Assembly (NCBI RefSeq): GCF_024362695.1
Contig: NC_065406.1
Span: 124,001 to 188,000 of the forward strand
From: Pectinophora gossypiella
Taxonomy: Eukaryota > Arthropoda > Insecta > Lepidoptera > Gelechiidae
Reading direction: 5' to 3'
DNA: 64,000 nucleotides
Shown: in pieces, positions 13,301 to 24,360 of the stretch
Layout of the letters: the number at the start of each line of letters is the position of its first letter
Position numbering within the stretch: the first letter of the stretch is position 1
Notes under the pieces: model-generated
The model's input: the letters and a program-made list of their open reading frames with translations, nothing else
Told to the model about the DNA's origin: nothing
Database searches by the model: none
Translations under genes and position numbers: made by a program

Positions 13301-16300
13301 TACTGTTTTCCTTCCAGAAAAGTGTAACAATGTTTATCAAGTGCACCAATAACAGTTGTCGGGCGCCGGCGAGACACGTCACCCGACACAGTATAACTTC
13401 CTCATATCAAAATGTAAACAATGAGCAAACAAACGGAAACAGAATGTTAAACAAGATGTTGACGTTGCCCCGCCCGTCATTGTGATTGACTCGAGCGTTG
13501 CGGGTTGCGCTGGCGCTGGACAGCCGGCACCCGCATCGCGAACGCAAGCTTTAATTTATTTCCAAACATCTCGGACCCTACCGACCTCGCAGCGTAGTGG
13601 AGTAACTGTCACTGTCCACCCGCACACGTAAACTAGTTTGAACACTAGACAATGGTGTGGTAGGCGTGTATAAGTGCAAAAGACTCCAACACAGCACCAA
13701 GTTTATAAACTAACTCGACGACTCTCACGTTCTATTAGAAAACGTAAAAGAATGTTAATATTATGGCAACTTTTGAGCTGACACCATAGAGACAAGTTGA
13801 GTGTAAACAGAGCAGCGGCGAGGGTCGCGACGCGCGCTGCCACGCCGCCTGCCGGCGCCACCTCCACGTGTTTTCCCATGGCAAGTTGTACGGAACACAA
13901 CGCCTGCTATTACTTTTCTCCACGTTACGACCTCTCTTCCGGTTGTTTTGCTGCCTCTTCACATAATATGTTTACGACATGCTCCGAATATCTCCCAAAT
14001 GGTAATGTGGCAGAGATGAGGTCGCTTACGTGACGGCGCGGCGCGTGCGCGCTGTGGGACGGTTGTTTTAATTCATTGCTTATCGAATGCATGTTGAATA
14101 CGTGGAGCCGGACAACGTGAATTGTAGAAAATATATTGGTTATAGAATGGTCTTCATGGACTGGCAATCACTGATGAATGCTGAACATGCTATTTTGAGG
14201 TTTAGAGTAATTTGCAACCAGTAGCGGCTTCGCGGTGTTAAAATTGATATTACGAGTTTAGTTAATTATTATGAATTGAAGCGTTCGTTCGTTCAACATG
14301 CGCCCAAAGTATACAAAACAAAAGATGTTATGTATAAGATTAAAATTAGCTGTACCTACCTCGAGTTTGAACCGCACTTTGAACCTGTTGTATCCGCGTC
14401 ATGCTTGGGCATGTCAATGCCCAGCATACGAAGGCAGTTTATACTACCACAGTATTGGCACCGTCTTACAGGCTATGAGATGGCGTGCGTGTCCAGTGAT
14501 ATAAGCTCGTATCGTCACCACACACCGGTGAACATGTGCCTGGCTCGTGGATGGACTTCGTTACGTAGTGAAGGTAGTATAGGGTGATGCAGTGTGGGCT
14601 GTGCCGACCGCGAGGGTGTCAGGTGTCGCGGTCTGCAGCCCCCCGCCCCGCCCCCGCCGTCACCACCTGACGTTTCTAATCGATGCTCATATTTACTACA
14701 ACGTAAGGCACAACGTCATGATCAACGTCAAATGTGTTCCCTGGAAAATCTAATTCTAGCTACAATTAGTTAATCCATCAACGCGACACGCCGCCGCCGA
14801 CGGCTTTGTTCCGCCGAGCACGTACGTGACGTATGGACGACTGTGAATGTTAATTTCCATGAGATGAATTATAGCTCGGCGCGGCCGAGATAAGCAAGGA
14901 ATGAGGCACGATATCGCAGCTCAAGTATCGCTAATTCTAGGTTCGTGCACATTTACAACTTTTTTTAATACAGGTCCTGAAAACTACATCTTAAAATATC
15001 TCCATTGCTGTATGGATACGTTCAGTCGTGGGTAGTTGATTATCCGGTGTCCATATTGTCGGTCACGGCATTCGTCAGCCGCTGTGCGCTCGCGCCGGCA
15101 CGTGGTGCGCGCTGCTCACGCGCACTGGCCATCTTACAATGCACCGATGTGATCACATCACACGTCGTTCACTTCCTCACTTACTGATTGTTTTTTTTTT
15201 TTTGTTTGCGAAATCTTGACGATCTTGTCGCACTACGTCCCGTGCCGTTGACAAGTTGTTATAAATATTTGGGTGCACTCGTTAAAGCAGATATTGTCTA
15301 CAAAAAATCGATAATATAATGTTGTGAGCGACTCTCTTCACTTTATGGTGCGGCGGCACTCATACGGCGCGATAATACAGATCCGGAACGAAAGTGCAAA
15401 GGCCATACGTTAGACGGCTGCGCAACGCGCTACAATTTCCCATCTATGATATAAACACCTGTCTCTAACACTGCGCGAGAGAGGGTTACAACTTTGTATC
15501 CCCAATCTATTTATTTTTACTTGCGATATAGGTACCTAATACCTATGTATAGCTGCAGTACGTGGAGTCGCCGCGTGTTATCAGCGCACGTGCGCCCGCG
15601 CGCACCGCTACAACGCACAACACAGCTTCCTCATTCAGATGTAGCAAGTACCCTCATGCAAACAATGTACACATCTGTACTTCATCTACCACCTTCTTGT
15701 TTTCTTTCAGCACTTTCGACCGAAAACTTTACTTTGGTCTCAATTATAATGACCAGAATTTAGACTGTGGGCGTATCTACTTATCTAGATAGAAGGACAA
15801 TACTGTTGTCCTATCTTTCAGGATATGCCGTGTGTTCTCCCTGATATCGCTCGCCTGCCTGATCCTGGTAATGCCTTGATAATGGGTACCTATAACTGCG
15901 ATCCTGTACACCGTGTGCACTACAACTGAAGTTTCACTGAAGTTGTACCAAATCCCTAACTAACTTTGTTCTCTGGAAAATCCTAATAACATGCATAGCT
16001 TATTTAAATTGGCGATACCAACCTAAATTGCTAACATTAGCATAATATATCCTGCCGTATGAACAGTAAACCTGCCCTCGAGATAGTAATTGCAGCTGAC
16101 AGAAGCACATCGATACGAGTGTAATCGACTAATGGGGCATAATCCGCGATTACGATAATCCGCGCGATACGCGGCGTCGTGCTGCGCGTGCGCATACCAC
16201 CGCACGCGGACACGTCGCAGGAGCCGCGTTTATTACTACTGAAATTATATAATTCACAGTATCGTCTACTCTACATTGAACTAGGCACATAGCTATCCTG

Positions 16301-19300
16301 GTCAATCCGAGTTTCATACTATAGAGCACACTACCACTGCTCCGCCATTGGTCCCCCAGCTAAAGAAAAAAAATGGTATGTCTAAACAATATAATATCAG
16401 TTTGGAGGTATCATAATTTATAAAATTAATATACGTATTACATGTACATTCAGTGTTGCGCCTCGGCAGAACTTTAACATTATATACGGTTAGCTGGTTT
16501 TATGAAGTTAAGGCAAAATTAATTCAAGGAAATCCAATATCAACGTGACACAAATAGAACAGGAATACAGCAAGGTTCGCAAGTAGACAATAGTGTTGTT
16601 TACCCGAATGACGAATACTGTGTGATATTACAAATCTGTTCCAACTTGTAAAAAGTGTCATACATGCAGATATACATTGTTGCTATTCAGATGTCTCCCA
16701 TTTACGGTACAAGAAGATGATCGGTTAATCAGAGTTAGTCTTTTTTCTGAAATTGAAACTAATATTTACGTTGGATTGAATTTGTGAGGAATATAAACTT
16801 GTACCAGACCCGCAACTCCCGACATCGGTCGCACAGTGTTCCACTCGCCACCGAGCTGGTCCCCTGCTGATGCGTTGTGGTCAACATGTAATAACAACAA
16901 CATACTTCCCACTAAGGAACGCTTACTCATCGTCGCCGCACTGTGCTACTTAATTAATAAAATAAATTACAAACAACATATTTTTCCCTCTTGTCAGCTT
17001 GTTCATAGTTACCGCCGACATGTCGTTTGTTATTTCTCCTCTAACTCGGAGCTAATAATCAAAATAAAACGTGATCGGAAACAATGCGCTCAAATCAAAT
17101 AAACACGTTAAAATGATTAAATTGTTTTACATAATTAGAACTATTTCGCACAATGATGAAAAACATTATTTTACAAGTCTTGAGTGACCTGCTGCACTGC
17201 GGGTCAGAGGAGAGCGTCAGAAAAGTTTCGAGAATCGAATCCGCACCAATCGGTTTTAATAATGGTCGAAGTGTTTAGCCATCACACAATCGAGGCGGTC
17301 ATGAAGTTTCAATACAGGTGACCAAGTTCATAAAATATGTTTGTAGGTAATCTGTGATCCCTGCATCAGTGGGCAAATCTTCAGCGTGGTATAGAATTCG
17401 CCGTGTAGCGCGTTAGCAACCGGTTCATTAAATGCCTTCCGCGAACAAGGCGTGCAGTTTTTATGCGCCCGCGCCGCCGCCGCCACCGCCGGTATGCGGC
17501 ATGCGACAGGTCTGCGCACTCGCCGCTATACTCGACTGTAGAAGCACATTCATTACCATGTTTATCGATAAGTTTCTCCCTCACATGGCTTAGACATAAA
17601 CTACTTCTCTCTCTTGGACAAGCTCAATGTAGAAATCTTATTTTCACTGTTGATGAAGATGAGATTTTTACCTATACTGTTTAAATTTTTAACTCAACTC
17701 ATATAACTGATGGGACTGCAACACGGATTGTCACTTTCGTGTTACATCCGTACCATCTCATCATGTGTGCCATTTTATGGCTTTCCATACAAAAGTATTA
17801 TTTGTCACTCTGATCGTAAACGAGGAACATACCTACTGCGTGCCTAGAGTATCCTTGAACACGGTTCTCCGCTCACAATAGTCCCCCAAGCAAGGGTGAT
17901 AGTGGTGTAATGTAACTGTATTACAAATGTAGTGTTTGTGTATTGCAGGCCGGCGAGCCGGGCGTGGTGGTGCTGCGGCCGGAGGCGGGTGGCGGGGGCT
18001 CGGACAGCGAGGGCGAGTGTGTGGACGCGGGCCCGCCCTCGCCGTGCGACGTGCGCTTCGTCAACGACAACGTGCTCATCAACGGGCGCTCCTCCATGCC
18101 CGCCACGCGGGACCGCGACCGGCAGGCCCGGGTATGAAGCATTGTGCACTTATTACTAGTCATTGTGATCTACAAAGGCCTATTCACAACATATTAGCTG
18201 AGCCGCCGCTCCGATGGCATGTCGGTCTGATGCGGACGTGTTGTGCCGCCCCGCCGGCTCAAACAGAACCCTTATAGGTAATATTGAATCTTAATATTCT
18301 ACTACATACACACAACATTGTTGTTTACTCGGAGATAATTTATTAGATAGATAAGCCGCACGAGTTATACTCGTTATAATGACAGCTGCCTACGCCAACT
18401 CGCGGTCATCACAATATTTAGAAGCATAGGTGCCGTGCCGCAGCAGATCTATATAAGCAACTGTGGACCGCTCGGAGTACACAACCATCGTTCACCACCC
18501 TGGCGCTCACATACAAGATACTTAGCAAGTGTTGGCCTCGTACTGTACATTGTCCTGACTCGTAAAAGGAATGTGATATTTAAAGTGATGATGATGAGCA
18601 AGTGTCGTGTGTTCCAGCTGAAGCTGCAGTTCGACGACTCGCTGACGCGCACGTTCGAGTACCCGTCGGAGACGTCGCTGTGCGAGCCCGCGGAGCCCGC
18701 GCCGGCCGCGGCCCTCCTCGCCGCCAACACGCATATCGGTACTGCACGCTCCCATACATAAACAACCTATATACGTCCCACTGCTGGGCACAGGCCTCCC
18801 CTCAATCAACCGGAGGGTGTATGGAGCATACTCCACCACGCTGCTCCACTGCGGGTTGGTGGAGGTGTTTTTACGGCTAATAGCCGGGACCAACGGCTTA
18901 ACGTGCCCTCCGAAGCACGGAATCATCTTACTTTTTCGGACAATCAGGTGATCAGTCCTTACCAAACAAAGGACAGTCTCACAAAGTGATTTCGACAAAG
19001 TCCCCATCGGGAATCGAACCCGGACCTCCAGAACATGAGCCTAACGCTCTAACCACTAGACCACGGAGGCCACGGACGCTCCCATACATCACTTATTATA
19101 TACTAAAACACGCATAATTATAATAAACGCACGACAGTAATCTATCTCCGATAGGTTAAATAGTTGTCAGAAAACGGATCACAGCAACTTGTATTATCTA
19201 TTTCCAATAGATATTTATTATAAATAATGGATTACACAATAAATACATTATCTTCTAGCTTAATATAAAAAAAGACTTAACTATAAATATTACAACGAAG

Positions 19301-19942
19301 AGTTTGTTGCGCACGCGCAGGGCTGCGGCGCAGAGCGGCGCGGCGGCCCGCGCCGCAGCCGCGCGAGTGCTTCGTGTGACGCCCTCTACCGCCTTCGGCA
19401 AATACTATGCATATTTTAAACGTTTGGCTAGGTCGTTGTCGCTCGATTTTTATTATATCGCTCGTTGTCGCTTTAGATTTTTATATGTAAACTTATTACT
19501 CATTATTATTACTTTACATCATTATTACTTATACTACTCATCGTATGAAAGCATAGTGAATTTTGAACAAAAGTTTTTATAGTTGAAGATTGTAGTCGCT
19601 AGAAGTAGCGATCCAGGTCGCGGGCGGGTGAGTTCGTGCGGGACACTAACGTTAGCGTGTGTTGCAGCGTCGGCGGCGCTGGGCCGCTACACGCCCAGCA
19701 AGACCTGCGCCGACGCCTTCCAGCTGGGCGTCACCAGGCAGGCGCCCGCCGCCGCCGCCGCCGGTCAGTATAGCTCGGGGAGGGGGCGGGCGGCGCTGCG
19801 GGCCGACATGTATGACGTGTGTGTTGCAGAGGGCGCGGCGCCGGCCGCGGACGAGGCCGAGGGCGACGCGCGGCCCTGCGGCGCCGACGCGGCGCGCTCG
19901 TGGAGCGAGGCCCGCAGCCTGCACACCGACCTGCTGTTCTAG
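4371..19942 (+). CDS. Taperin/phostensin-family protein (PP1- and actin-associated), six coding exons
   Basis: Coding exons 4371-4410, 5662-7208, 17949-18131, 18618-18738, 19668-19763 and 19830-19942 join in phase with GT-AG splice sites to give about 699 residues, close to human taperin (about 711). The N terminus carries LPQWKRELLQRR, the family's W-K-R-E-L/I-L-E-R motif. The middle is Pro/Ala/Arg-rich and low in complexity. The C-terminal exons match the family: KLQFDDSL then TFEYPSETSL (equivalent to taperin's KISF PP1-docking motif and its FEYPSE block), GRYTPSKTCADAFQLG (the YTP block), and a terminal WSEARSLHTDLLF. Family members bind protein phosphatase 1 and actin; taperin sits at the base of hair-cell stereocilia in vertebrates. 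The insect role is unknown. The first exon is small and joined by phase, so it is less certain than the rest. The large exon is extremely GC-rich, which makes many spurious ORFs on both strands. Confidence 0.75.
4411..5661. other. Intron 1 of the taperin-like gene with a repeat-like tail
   Basis: Near 4990-5030 the text resembles a tail repeat often scattered in lepidopteran genomes (GAGAACCTCCTCC followed by GAAGTCGG). The family is not identified. Nothing else in the intron is recognised as coding. Confidence 0.35.
7990..8130. repeat. Interspersed-repeat fragment with short hairpin
   Basis: It contains GTCCCACTGCTGG, a phrase shared with the SINE body near 18777, followed by a 7-bp stem with a 4-base loop (GGGGCAC/GTGCCCC at 8056-8062 and 8067-8073). 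It looks like a degraded mobile-element end. The family is unresolved. Confidence 0.4.
9569..9623. repeat. Perfect 16-bp inverted repeat, GC-rich loop
   Basis: GGTGATTAGCGCCCCG at 9569-9584 is followed 23 bases later by its exact reverse complement at 9608-9623. The loop is very GC-rich. Each arm contains GATTA/TAATC, the core of homeodomain sites. It lies deep in intron 2 of the taperin-like gene. It could be a regulatory element or a cruciform-prone remnant. Confidence 0.85.
18746..19089 (-). mobile_element. tRNA-derived SINE (type 1) with 14-bp target-site duplication
   Basis: The element occupies about 18760-19075 and is flanked by the 14-bp direct repeat ACGCTCCCATACAT at 18746-18759 and 19076-19089. 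Read on the minus strand it starts with a tRNA-like head: box A TGGTCTAGTGGTTAGAGC (plus positions 19046-19063) and box B GGTTCGATTCCCG (19008-19020). These are RNA polymerase III internal promoter boxes. The body holds the conserved block with GTGCTTCGGAGGGCACGTTA that also occurs in other SINEs of this window. It lies in an intron of the taperin-like gene and does not disturb the splice sites. Confidence 0.88.
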
Positions 19943-21400
19943 CGCCGGCGCCACACGTACGTGCCTCGCATGCCGAACACTGATCGTTCATTTCGATACT
20001 GTCGAACTGTATGAATAATAATACAATTATATTGTATCGTCTACAGGTGCGGGACCGGGCGAGGCGGTGCTGCGGCCGCTCATACGCTCTATTGTATTAC
20101 GTGTGCATAGCCGGTACCCGTATAGGGGTGGGCTGACTGACGGGGATTGTAGTGGGTAACGACTGACGACGCTGCGGGCGCGTTCCGTGCTCGGTGGTGT
20201 GTGTGGTGGTGCTCGAGCAGGCTAATATGATGCATTTACGAGTTGAGCCCCGACTGCCGCTACACGCTGTGATCATTTGCACGGAACACCCCGCTAGCGA
20301 GAATGACATTCCTGATGAACTATATTTGATACTGCCATGTACTGACGATGTATTAGTAACTCGTGCTTAATGTAATATCTGCTCAAGTTCTTTTAATGAA
20401 GTGCCGTAGAATAAGAACTTCGAGTCATATCCTTATGTACTTAATGTAAAGTGGCGCATGCGCAGTGCGCGCGACTGACTGAGTAGTGCGCCACTCCATT
20501 GCGTGGTTTTATAATTCATTCCAAAAACATTATTGTTAGGGTTATTCTCAATATTTAGCTTTATACTACTTTTATACGAAAACGAAGGGCCAAATACTCG
20601 TCGCGGTGCTGCCGTGTTACCAGCGAGTTCCACTTGGTATACGTGTTTTTTACTCTAGTATACCATGTGTCTCCCGCGGACGAGCAGTAGGTGTATAGCG
20701 CCACCCTCTTGGAGGACACAGGCGTGATGCTACATTATGTCCCGCGTACGTAGACATGTGAACGGTGAGTTGTGATTCGCATCTCCTACCGGTACTTCGT
20801 AGTCGGAGGTATTGTATCCGGGCCCGCGGGCCGTATGTAAGCTAGCTGACTCGGCACGCTATAAGAGTGTCATATTATATTATACAGACCGGCGGCGGCG
20901 CGCGCGGTCCACGCGACACACGCGACACACGCAGCACACGCGGCACGCGCGCGCCGCCGCCGCCGCACTTGCCAATGCCTAGTTATACGTTACGCATATT
21001 ATGACATTAGTTTATTATAGATTTTGATTAAAGATATGGAAGTGTATGTGCGCAGTACCCCGATGACGAGTGGCAGGGCCCTCGCCGCTCACACGATACT
21101 CCCCTATGGCACTTAATTTTCAATCAACTTTTCAATAGTTATCATATTTATTCTGCTGCAAGTGTTGAACGGAGAACATAACGGCAGGACTCGTCGACTT
21201 GGCATCGGGGGAACAAATGACATTGTTTACTTATGACAAGCTTAGGTTAATTGGTTAACATTGTGATGTCCTCGTGTGGGTACAAACGCTAAGCGAAGCA
21301 GGCTGTTGAGCCATTGGGGCGGTGCGGGGTCGGCCGCGCCTCCGCCCCGCCAACTACTTTGTAGTGTACTGAAATGGCAATAAAAATACAAAAAAGAAAT
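19943..21400 (+). other. 3' UTR of the taperin-like gene
   Basis: After the stop codon at 19940-19942 there is no further coding sequence. A likely poly(A) signal AATAAA is at 21379-21384. The stretch includes a CpG-rich short tandem array at about 20890-20965 and a palindromic GGCGCATGCGCAG at 20453-20465. The transcript end is inferred from the poly(A) signal only. Confidence 0.45.
20890..20965. repeat. GC-rich ACACGCG-type short tandem repeat
   Basis: Imperfect copies of a roughly 10-bp unit (CACGCGACA-like) are flanked by GCG-rich runs (GCCGCCGCCGCC). It lies in the probable 3' UTR of the taperin-like gene. Confidence 0.7.
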
Positions 21401-22653
21401 TCGTTTTATTTCTCCCTTAGACAGAAATAATCTCTTGAAAAGAATAATATTGTAGGAAGGTAAAATTAATAGGAAATTAAGATATAGCCGAGTGAATGAG
21501 GCTTAGTAAAAACTGTAGCACCTGTACTCTATGTTTGCATGGTATTATTTTAGAAACTGTTTATTTTTTTGGTAAGCAGCATTCTAAGATTTAGTAGCAG
21601 ATTATGCGTCTAGAGTACGGGCGGCACAACACGTCGGCATCAGCGGCCGCCAGCCGCCATGATTGTTTAAAGGACCGGCGGCTCAGGACTAATCGGGTGT
21701 CAATAGGCCTTTGTAGATATTTGTATAGGCTAGTTGTAAGTGCGCAATGTATTATACCCGCCCGAGCATGGAGGACTGGAGTACAATGAGAGAGGGGATA
21801 GTAAGTAGTGGTAGAGATATATTCCGACTTTTCAATCTACTACTATCCAAATGAGGCGCTTTGCTGCGGAACAAGGTTGAATCATCGCATACCTACTATA
21901 GCATTAAAAAAACCTACCTACACATTAAGTACATTCACTCTCGAAGTCGACTTCGACTTTCATAGTTCGAAAAAGTAGAGCATGCGCAATGCTAAATTCA
22001 AATTATTCTAGGTCAGACATGCGCAAAAACATGCCACACCTACTCACCACATAAAACGTAGGTACATAATTAGAAGGACACAAATGTCAAGATTGAATTC
22101 TTCATTGAATTTCAATAGGTCCATAATTTAATTCAGTGTAACAATACAGATTCTGGTACACCCATATGAACAATACTTATAACTTGGGTAACGCAACGCA
22201 ACCCGCAACGAATTAACGATTATTTTGGCAATGAGCCTTGCCTTTGTCTATGGCTTGCTGTCAGCTGAGCGAGCTGGGTGAAAAGTCAATATTTCCTATT
22301 ACCATAGTGTTTTTTTACCTGATATAAATAGGCAAGGAAAATTTAATAATTCGAGAATTTTAATTCTTTAGATAATGTTGGAATCCATAGAAATGTAATA
22401 TTTTCGTTTATATTTATATTTTTTCGTTCTTGTCGCTACCAGCGGGCGAACGTACAAGTGTGAAATTGTCAATAGGAACTGCCGTTTGGTATATTTCGTT
22501 TCGTCAAGAATGTGAATTAGTGAAGGTCGCGTCGAGTGTAACCAATTACCTACCGTCTCTGTGTCAGTCGAGCGACGCGCGGCGTTTACGTAACGAGCCA
22601 ACCCCTGCGTCGCGCACTGCGTTACCAAGAGGAAGACGAAAACAAGCAGTACA
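21401..22653. other. Intergenic region and ALDH4A1 promoter/5' UTR
   Basis: No gene is seen. Two CATGCGCAA/CATGCGCAAA motifs near 21980 and 22017 resemble half-sites for NRF-1/Ewg-type factors, which often act on nuclear genes for mitochondrial proteins. They lie about 640-675 bp upstream of the ALDH4A1 start codon. The overlapping ORF at 22430-22660 runs into the ALDH4A1 start and shows no family resemblance. Confidence 0.4.
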
Positions 22654-24360
22654 ATGCTAGCGCGAGCTGTGTGTCTACGCGCCGCGGCCGCCGGGCCGGG
22701 CCGGCGCTCCACCTGCAGCGTGGTGCAGCCGCCGCAGCTGCAGGACTTCTGCGTAGCCAACGAGCCCATCCTCGGCTATCGCGCCGGCAGCCGCGAGCGG
22801 CACGAGCTGCAGTGTGAGCTGGATCGCATCAGCCAAATCACCGAGGAGGTGCCCATCGTGGTGGGCGGCGAGCAAATTCGCGAGGGCGAGCCGCGCTTCC
22901 AAGTGGCGCCGCACAAACACGGCCTCAAGATTGCGCAGTTCTACTACGCCAGTGAGAAGACCATCCAGAAGGCTATTGACGTGTCGGTGGCGGCGCAGGT
23001 GGCGTGGGACCGCACGCCGCTGGAGGAGCGCGTGCGCATCTGGACGTGTGCCGCCGAGCTCATGGCCACCAGCTACCGCCAGTCCCTCAATGCTGCCACT
23101 ATGCTGGGTCAGTCTAAAACAGCTATACAGGCTGAAATTGATGCTGCTTGTGAGCTAATAGATTTCTTCCGATTTAATATTTATTTTCTGAAAGAAAATG
23201 CTAAATACCAGCCCATATCAGAGGATCCCTGTACAACACTTAACTCACTACGATTCCGAGGTATTGATGGCTTCATTGCTGCTATCAGCCCTTTCAACTT
23301 CACAGCCATCGGAGGTAATCTTGCATACACTCCTGCACTCATGGGAAATTGTGTACTTTGGAAGCCTTCTGATACTGCCCTACTGTCCAACTGGCGCATA
23401 TTTAACATAATGCGTGAGGCCGGTCTGCCAGATGGTATTGTCAATTTTGTTCCTGCCGATGGACCTACTTTTGGAAAGGCTATTACTAAATCTAAATATC
23501 TCTCCGGAATCAACTTTACAGGATCAGTGCCCACATTCAACTGGCTGTGGAAGGAGGTCGGAAACAATATTGACAAATATCGTAATTACCCTCGACTTAT
23601 AGGAGAGTGTGGTGGAAAAAACTATCACTTTGTACATCCATCAGCAGATGTGGACATGGTGGTGGCTTGTACCATCCGTTCAGCCTTTGAATATTGTGGT
23701 CAAAAGTGCTCAGCTTGCAGTCGCATGTATGTGCCTAAATCATTGCATGCTGCTATTGTCCAGGGATTGTTACGTGAGCGTGCCAGGCTGAAGGTAGGTA
23801 ACCCACGGGACTTCAGCACATTTATGGGAGCTGTTATTGACGCGAAGGCATATGCTCGCATTACAGGCTACATCAAAAATGCCAAAAAGAACCCCAAGAA
23901 TAAAATCCTTGGTGGTGGTGAATATGATGACTCTGAGGGATACTTCGTACAACCAACTATCATCGAAACTACAGATGTACATGACAAGCTCATGGTAGAG
24001 GAAATCTTCGGGCCTGTCTTAACGATCTACACATATGAAGACCAGTTCCTTTTCCAAACACTGGCTCACGTCGGTTCCAGCACACAGTTCGCACTGACGG
24101 GCGCTGTATTCGCTCAGGACGAATGCTTCCTGGCCACGGCTCTAGAAGAGCTGCGAATGACAGCAGGCAACTTCTACATTAATGACAAGTCGACAGGCTC
24201 TGTGGTCGGCCAGCAGCCGTTCGGTGGCGGCCGCATGTCCGGCACCAACGACAAGGCGGGCGGGCCCAACTACGTGATGCGCTGGACCTCGCCGCAGTCC
24301 ATCAAGGAGACGTTCAAGCCACAGCTCGCCATCGACTACCCGTACATGCGCGAGACGTAA
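22654..24360 (+). CDS. ALDH4A1: Delta-1-pyrroline-5-carboxylate dehydrogenase, mitochondrial (ALDH4A1)
   Basis: A single uninterrupted ORF of 568 residues, close to the 563 of the human enzyme. It oxidises glutamate gamma-semialdehyde (from pyrroline-5-carboxylate) to glutamate with NAD+ in the mitochondrial matrix, the second step of proline breakdown. The N terminus (MLARAVCLRAAAAGPGRRS) is Arg/Ala-rich, as in a mitochondrial presequence. Visible ALDH motifs: AISPFNFTAIGGN, the cofactor-region NFTGS, the glutamate in ECGGKN (Glu318) and the catalytic cysteine in CGQKCSACS (Cys352), then EEIFGPVL and GQQPFGGGRMSGTN. There are no introns, although this gene is usually multi-exon in animals, so it may be a retrogene that replaced or joined the parent. 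Base composition is mosaic: the first ~450 bp and last ~340 bp are GC-rich, and the middle is AT-richer. Confidence 0.96.
   Translation: MLARAVCLRAAAAGPGRRSTCSVVQPPQLQDFCVANEPILGYRAGSRERHELQCELDRISQITEEVPIVVGGEQIREGEPRFQVAPHKHGLKIAQFYYASEKTIQKAIDVSVAAQVAWDRTPLEERVRIWTCAAELMATSYRQSLNAATMLGQSKTAIQAEIDAACELIDFFRFNIYFLKENAKYQPISEDPCTTLNSLRFRGIDGFIAAISPFNFTAIGGNLAYTPALMGNCVLWKPSDTALLSNWRIFNIMREAGLPDGIVNFVPADGPTFGKAITKSKYLSGINFTGSVPTFNWLWKEVGNNIDKYRNYPRLIGECGGKNYHFVHPSADVDMVVACTIRSAFEYCGQKCSACSRMYVPKSLHAAIVQGLLRERARLKVGNPRDFSTFMGAVIDAKAYARITGYIKNAKKNPKNKILGGGEYDDSEGYFVQPTIIETTDVHDKLMVEEIFGPVLTIYTYEDQFLFQTLAHVGSSTQFALTGAVFAQDECFLATALEELRMTAGNFYINDKSTGSVVGQQPFGGGRMSGTNDKAGGPNYVMRWTSPQSIKETFKPQLAIDYPYMRET

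Larger units (their letters stand above)
7209..17948. other. Long intron 2 (10.7 kb) of the taperin-like gene, candidate regulatory DNA
   Basis: The flanking exons join at phase 0 across this interval. No conserved coding exon was found inside. The intron alternates AT-rich sequence with GC/CpG-rich patches (about 7790-7935, 9300-9620, 10240-10620, 12360-12680, 13490-13600 and 14030-14060). It contains a perfect 16-bp inverted repeat at 9569-9623 and a paired ATAATCCGCG motif near 16139-16164. The patchiness would suit enhancer elements, but that is inference. Confidence 0.5.

Noticed and set aside
19008..19063. Possible tRNA gene on the minus strand
   Set aside because: Boxes A and B are good, but the sequence continues into a SINE body and is flanked by a target-site duplication.
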